This document shows, in pieces, positions 61,208-64,000 of a stretch of DNA of 64,000 nt. Source of the DNA: Gelidibacter sediminis (GTDB lineage: Bacteria; Bacteroidota; Bacteroidia; Flavobacteriales; Flavobacteriaceae); the NCBI RefSeq assembly GCF_004364975.1, contig NZ_SOBW01000007.1, positions 1,054,001 through 1,118,000 of the forward strand. Reading direction: 5' to 3'. Below the pieces are notes generated by a model. That model ran no database searches and was not told the origin of the DNA. It saw only the letters and a program-made list of their open reading frames with translations. How positions within the stretch are numbered: position 1 is the stretch's first letter; each line of letters begins with the position of its first letter. The translations under genes were made by a program, and so were the position numbers.

Positions 61208-63766
61208 GTGAGTACACTTATAAAATCCATCTTTTTGCTGTTTCTGACGGCGTGTATTGTGACCAGTTGCTCGCGGAAGAATGACACGTTCATCAATAGG
61301 AATTTCCATGCTATGGGTACGAAGTATAACATTCTGTACAATGGCAATATCGCTTTAGAAAACGGGAGGGAAAGTGTAGACGACGCCTTTACCGATAACT
61401 ATTGGGAACTACTCCCTGTAGAACGGATGGAAACTACAGATGATTTTATGCTACCGGGCCAGTCTAAAAACTCCGATTTTGAACGCGCTGAAGAAAAAGC
61501 GATCAAAGCAGTTCAAAAACACGGCATGAATATTAAAGGGAAGGAGCACAACCCTCAAATTGATGAAGCTTATTTATTACTTGGCAAAGCGCGTTATTTT
61601 GACCAGCGCTTTATTCCTGCAGTAGAAGCGTTTAATTACATACTTTACAAATATCCTGCTAGCGATAAAATTAATGAGGCGAAAATTTGGAGGGAAAAAA
61701 CCAATATGCGTTTAGAAAATAATGAGCTTGCCATTAAAAATTTAAAACGCTTGCTGAGGTTGGAGCAGCTAGACGATCAGGATTTGGCGGATGCCAGTGC
61801 TACATTGGCGCAAGCTTATATAAACGTTAAGGAAAAGGATAGCGCCTTGATGCAATTAAAAATAGCGGCTAAGTTGACGAAAAAAAACAATGAAAAAGCG
61901 CGTTACAATTATATAAGAGGTCAGCTTTACAATGAGTTTGGATATAAGGACAGTGCTAATCTAGCGTTTCAAAAAGTGATAGATTTACACCGCAAAGTTC
62001 CAAGAGCTTATTTTATAAATGCCCATTTGGCTAAAGCTACCAATTTTGATGCGACAACTGGCGATGTAATAATGTTTGAGAACTATTTGACAGAACTTTC
62101 AGAGGATCGTGAAAACCGACCGTTTCTAGATAAAATTTATTACCGCATAGCAGAATTTCATAAAGAAGCCCATCGCGATTCCTTAGCCATAGTCTACTAT
62201 AACAAATCGTTACAAGCAGCATCCACAGATCAGCAGTTAAGAGCCTTGGATTATGCGACACTTGGCGATATGAGTTTTGATAAGTCAGAATATAAAAAGG
62301 CGGGCGCTTATTATGACAGTACCTTAACCAATATGCAGGTAGACTCCAAACCTTTTAGGAGCATAAAACGAAAACGTGAGAATTTAAAGGATGTCATCTA
62401 TTATGAGAATATAGCTCAGGTAAATGATAGCATTTTAAATTTGGTCAACTTGTCTGATGAGGATAGAACAGCATTTTTTACAACCTATATCGATAAATTG
62501 AAGGCGGAGGCTGAAATTTTAAAAGCCCAAGAGGAAGCTGCGCAAAGAAAAGCCAATGCCACTGTTGTTTCTCCAATAACAGCTGGAAATACTACCACAG
62601 CAAATCGAACTTCAGGTATAAATCCACCAGGTGGAGGGGGCCAAGAGTTTTATTTTTACAACTCCACCACCGTAGCTTACGGAAAAAACGAGTTTTTGAA
62701 GAAATGGGGCGATCGATCTCTTAAAGATAATTGGCGTTTGTCTACCACACGTAGCAATCAGCTTTCAGTTGTAAGTAATGATTTAATTGCTGAAGCTACG
62801 GATGAGGAACGTTATGACCCTGAATTTTACGTGGCCACTATACCAACTGATGAGAAAGCTATTGATAGCCTTATTAAGGATCGCAATTATGCATATTATC
62901 AACTAGGTGTCATTTATAAAGAAAAGTTTAATGAATATGGACTAGCCAAAGACAAGTTGGAAACTTTGTTGCGTAATTCTCCCGAAGAGCGCTTGATTCT
63001 GCCAGCAAAGTATAACCTACACAAAACATACGTGCTCTTGAATGATTTTAATACAGCTGAACGTATGAAAAACGATATCATCAAAAATTCACCAGATTCG
63101 CGATATGCCTCTATTCTGTTGAATCCAAAATCTGAAATGTCTAGGGATGAAAATAGTCCAGAGAGTGTTTATGAGCGTATATATGCCAGTTATGAGGCGC
63201 AAAACTATCAGGAAGTCATAGAACAAAGTGACGTGTATATCTCAGAATTTGAAGGTGAACCTATTGTGCCTAAATTTGAAATCTTAAAGGCATCTGCAAG
63301 AGGCCGACTTAATGGATTTGAAGCATACAAAGAAAGCATCAATTTTATTGCTTTAAATTATAGTAATTCGGAAGAGGGCAAGCGTGCACAAGAAATCATG
63401 AATGATGTGATTCCGGTGCTGGCCCAAAATGAATTTCAGGATGATGCCATAACCAACAAGTTTAAAGTTATTTATCAATTTGAAAATGCAAAGACAGAAG
63501 AGATAGATGAATTTTTAAAGAAATTGAATGAAGAAATTACCCAAATCAGATACTATGATCTGAGTGTTTCTAAAGACATTTATGATAAAAACACCATATT
63601 TGTAGTTGTCCATGGCTTAAATAGTATTCATGGAGCTCGAGGATTTGCAGATTTATTGGAAGAACGAAAAGCCAATATAACCCGACCATATATTGCCATT
63701 TCATCGCCTAACTATGAAATTGTGCAACGGCATAAAAATCTAAACGAATACCTCAAATCACAATAA
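61208..63766 (+). CDS. SprE/PorW-like gliding motility and type IX secretion lipoprotein
   Basis: This 852-residue lipoprotein of the SprE/PorW family is needed in Flavobacterium and Porphyromonas for type IX secretion and gliding. The signal ends in the lipobox VTSC (Cys21). The start is GTG at 61208. The body is mostly TPR-like helical repeats (about 120-420 and 540-760). A Ser/Thr/Gly-rich linker (about 440-480, GINPPGGGGQEFYFYN) precedes the region DRSLKDNWRLSTT. Neighbouring bactofilin agrees with this family's usual context. The family assignment rests on pattern and length, not on a search. Confidence 0.82.
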   Translation: MSTLIKSIFLLFLTACIVTSCSRKNDTFINRNFHAMGTKYNILYNGNIALENGRESVDDAFTDNYWELLPVERMETTDDFMLPGQSKNSDFERAEEKAIKAVQKHGMNIKGKEHNPQIDEAYLLLGKARYFDQRFIPAVEAFNYILYKYPASDKINEAKIWREKTNMRLENNELAIKNLKRLLRLEQLDDQDLADASATLAQAYINVKEKDSALMQLKIAAKLTKKNNEKARYNYIRGQLYNEFGYKDSANLAFQKVIDLHRKVPRAYFINAHLAKATNFDATTGDVIMFENYLTELSEDRENRPFLDKIYYRIAEFHKEAHRDSLAIVYYNKSLQAASTDQQLRALDYATLGDMSFDKSEYKKAGAYYDSTLTNMQVDSKPFRSIKRKRENLKDVIYYENIAQVNDSILNLVNLSDEDRTAFFTTYIDKLKAEAEILKAQEEAAQRKANATVVSPITAGNTTTANRTSGINPPGGGGQEFYFYNSTTVAYGKNEFLKKWGDRSLKDNWRLSTTRSNQLSVVSNDLIAEATDEERYDPEFYVATIPTDEKAIDSLIKDRNYAYYQLGVIYKEKFNEYGLAKDKLETLLRNSPEERLILPAKYNLHKTYVLLNDFNTAERMKNDIIKNSPDSRYASILLNPKSEMSRDENSPESVYERIYASYEAQNYQEVIEQSDVYISEFEGEPIVPKFEILKASARGRLNGFEAYKESINFIALNYSNSEEGKRAQEIMNDVIPVLAQNEFQDDAITNKFKVIYQFENAKTEEIDEFLKKLNEEITQIRYYDLSVSKDIYDKNTIFVVVHGLNSIHGARGFADLLEERKANITRPYIAISSPNYEIVQRHKNLNEYLKSQ

Positions 63767-63778
63767 ACCACCAGAATC

Positions 63779-64000
63779 ATGTTTGCAGAAAACAAAAAAA
63801 ACAGAACCACAACAGAATCATTTAACCAACAAAATGCAATTGCCAAAGGCACCACTATTACAGGAGACATCATTAGTGATAGCGACTTCAGAATTGAAGG
63901 TAGCGTACAGGGCAATATTAAGACACCAGGTAAAATAGTCTTGGGCAAAACAGGTATCATTAACGGCACGCTTAAAGCTGCTAATGCTGATATTGAAGGG
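63779..64000 (+). CDS. Bactofilin (N-terminal part, cut by window edge)
   Basis: This is the start of a bactofilin, a small beta-helical cytoskeletal protein that polymerises without nucleotide. The visible 74 residues have a polar, Asn/Thr-rich leader, then IAKGTTITGDIISDSDFRIE and GSVQGNIKTPGKIVLGKTG with the repeated Gly spacing of the beta-helix, and INGTLKAANADIEG. The gene runs past the right edge. It lies 12 bp after the SprE-like gene, so they are probably one operon. Confidence 0.9.
   Translation, partial: MFAENKKNRTTTESFNQQNAIAKGTTITGDIISDSDFRIEGSVQGNIKTPGKIVLGKTGIINGTLKAANADIEG

Overview
This 64 kb window is AT-rich chromosomal DNA of a gliding-type marine or soil Bacteroidota, most likely family Flavobacteriaceae. 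The evidence is the gene families: a PorT-type outer-membrane barrel, an SprE/PorW-type lipoprotein followed by a bactofilin, DUF4175, DUF4837, DUF4254, DUF6341, DUF6427, DUF5687 and DUF6909 proteins, TAnnTTTG-type promoter boxes, and few purine-rich ribosome binding sites. No phage, insertion sequence, CRISPR array or defence island is visible.

Region 1 (1-10.9 kb) is housekeeping: the end of an M1 aminopeptidase, rnpA, an S41 protease, an OmpA-like protein, a divergent block (GNAT, CDF zinc exporter, rpiB) and rnr, then small envelope or unknown genes. The 0.7 kb gap between rpiB and rnr carries one perfect DnaA box and several near-matches. Two parS-like palindromes flank mnmG at 22.2 and 24.2 kb. 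Together they suggest that the window lies at or near the replication origin.

Region 2 (10.9-12.1 kb) is the most unusual stretch. A tRNA-Cys gene on the minus strand is followed by its terminator and then by six tandem units of about 117 bp. Each unit repeats the 3' half of the tRNA gene, with the T-loop replaced by an 18-nt palindrome; the intrinsic terminator is repeated as well. The layout recalls the tyrT/rtT repeats of E. coli.

Region 3 (12.1-35.8 kb) is core metabolism and envelope: folB, glnS, an SPFH protein, the PorT-like barrel, gltX, DUF4175, ybeY, mnmG, a methyltransferase, an OmpH-like protein, the DNA polymerase III delta' subunit, pgk, a LysM lytic transglycosylase, a DUF4837 lipoprotein, tatA, an M23 peptidase, a GH3-like protein and a DUF6909 protein.

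Region 4 (35.9-52.1 kb) is a surface-polysaccharide locus of two converging arms. The plus arm holds a Wzz-like protein, rfbC, rfbD, a small lipoprotein, a Wzx flippase, glycosyltransferases, two polymerase/ligase-type membrane proteins, a UDP-glucuronate decarboxylase and the initiating sugar-phosphate transferase. The minus arm holds a CapK/PaaK-like adenylating enzyme, wecB and a GT4 transferase. Genes overlap tightly and several use TTG or GTG starts.

Region 5 (52.4-64 kb) returns to core genes: purD, DUF6341, DUF6427, upp, DUF4254, a GT9 heptosyltransferase-like protein, a PaaE-type 2Fe-2S reductase, a DUF5687/ABC exporter pair, the SprE/PorW-like gliding and type IX secretion lipoprotein, and the start of a bactofilin gene.
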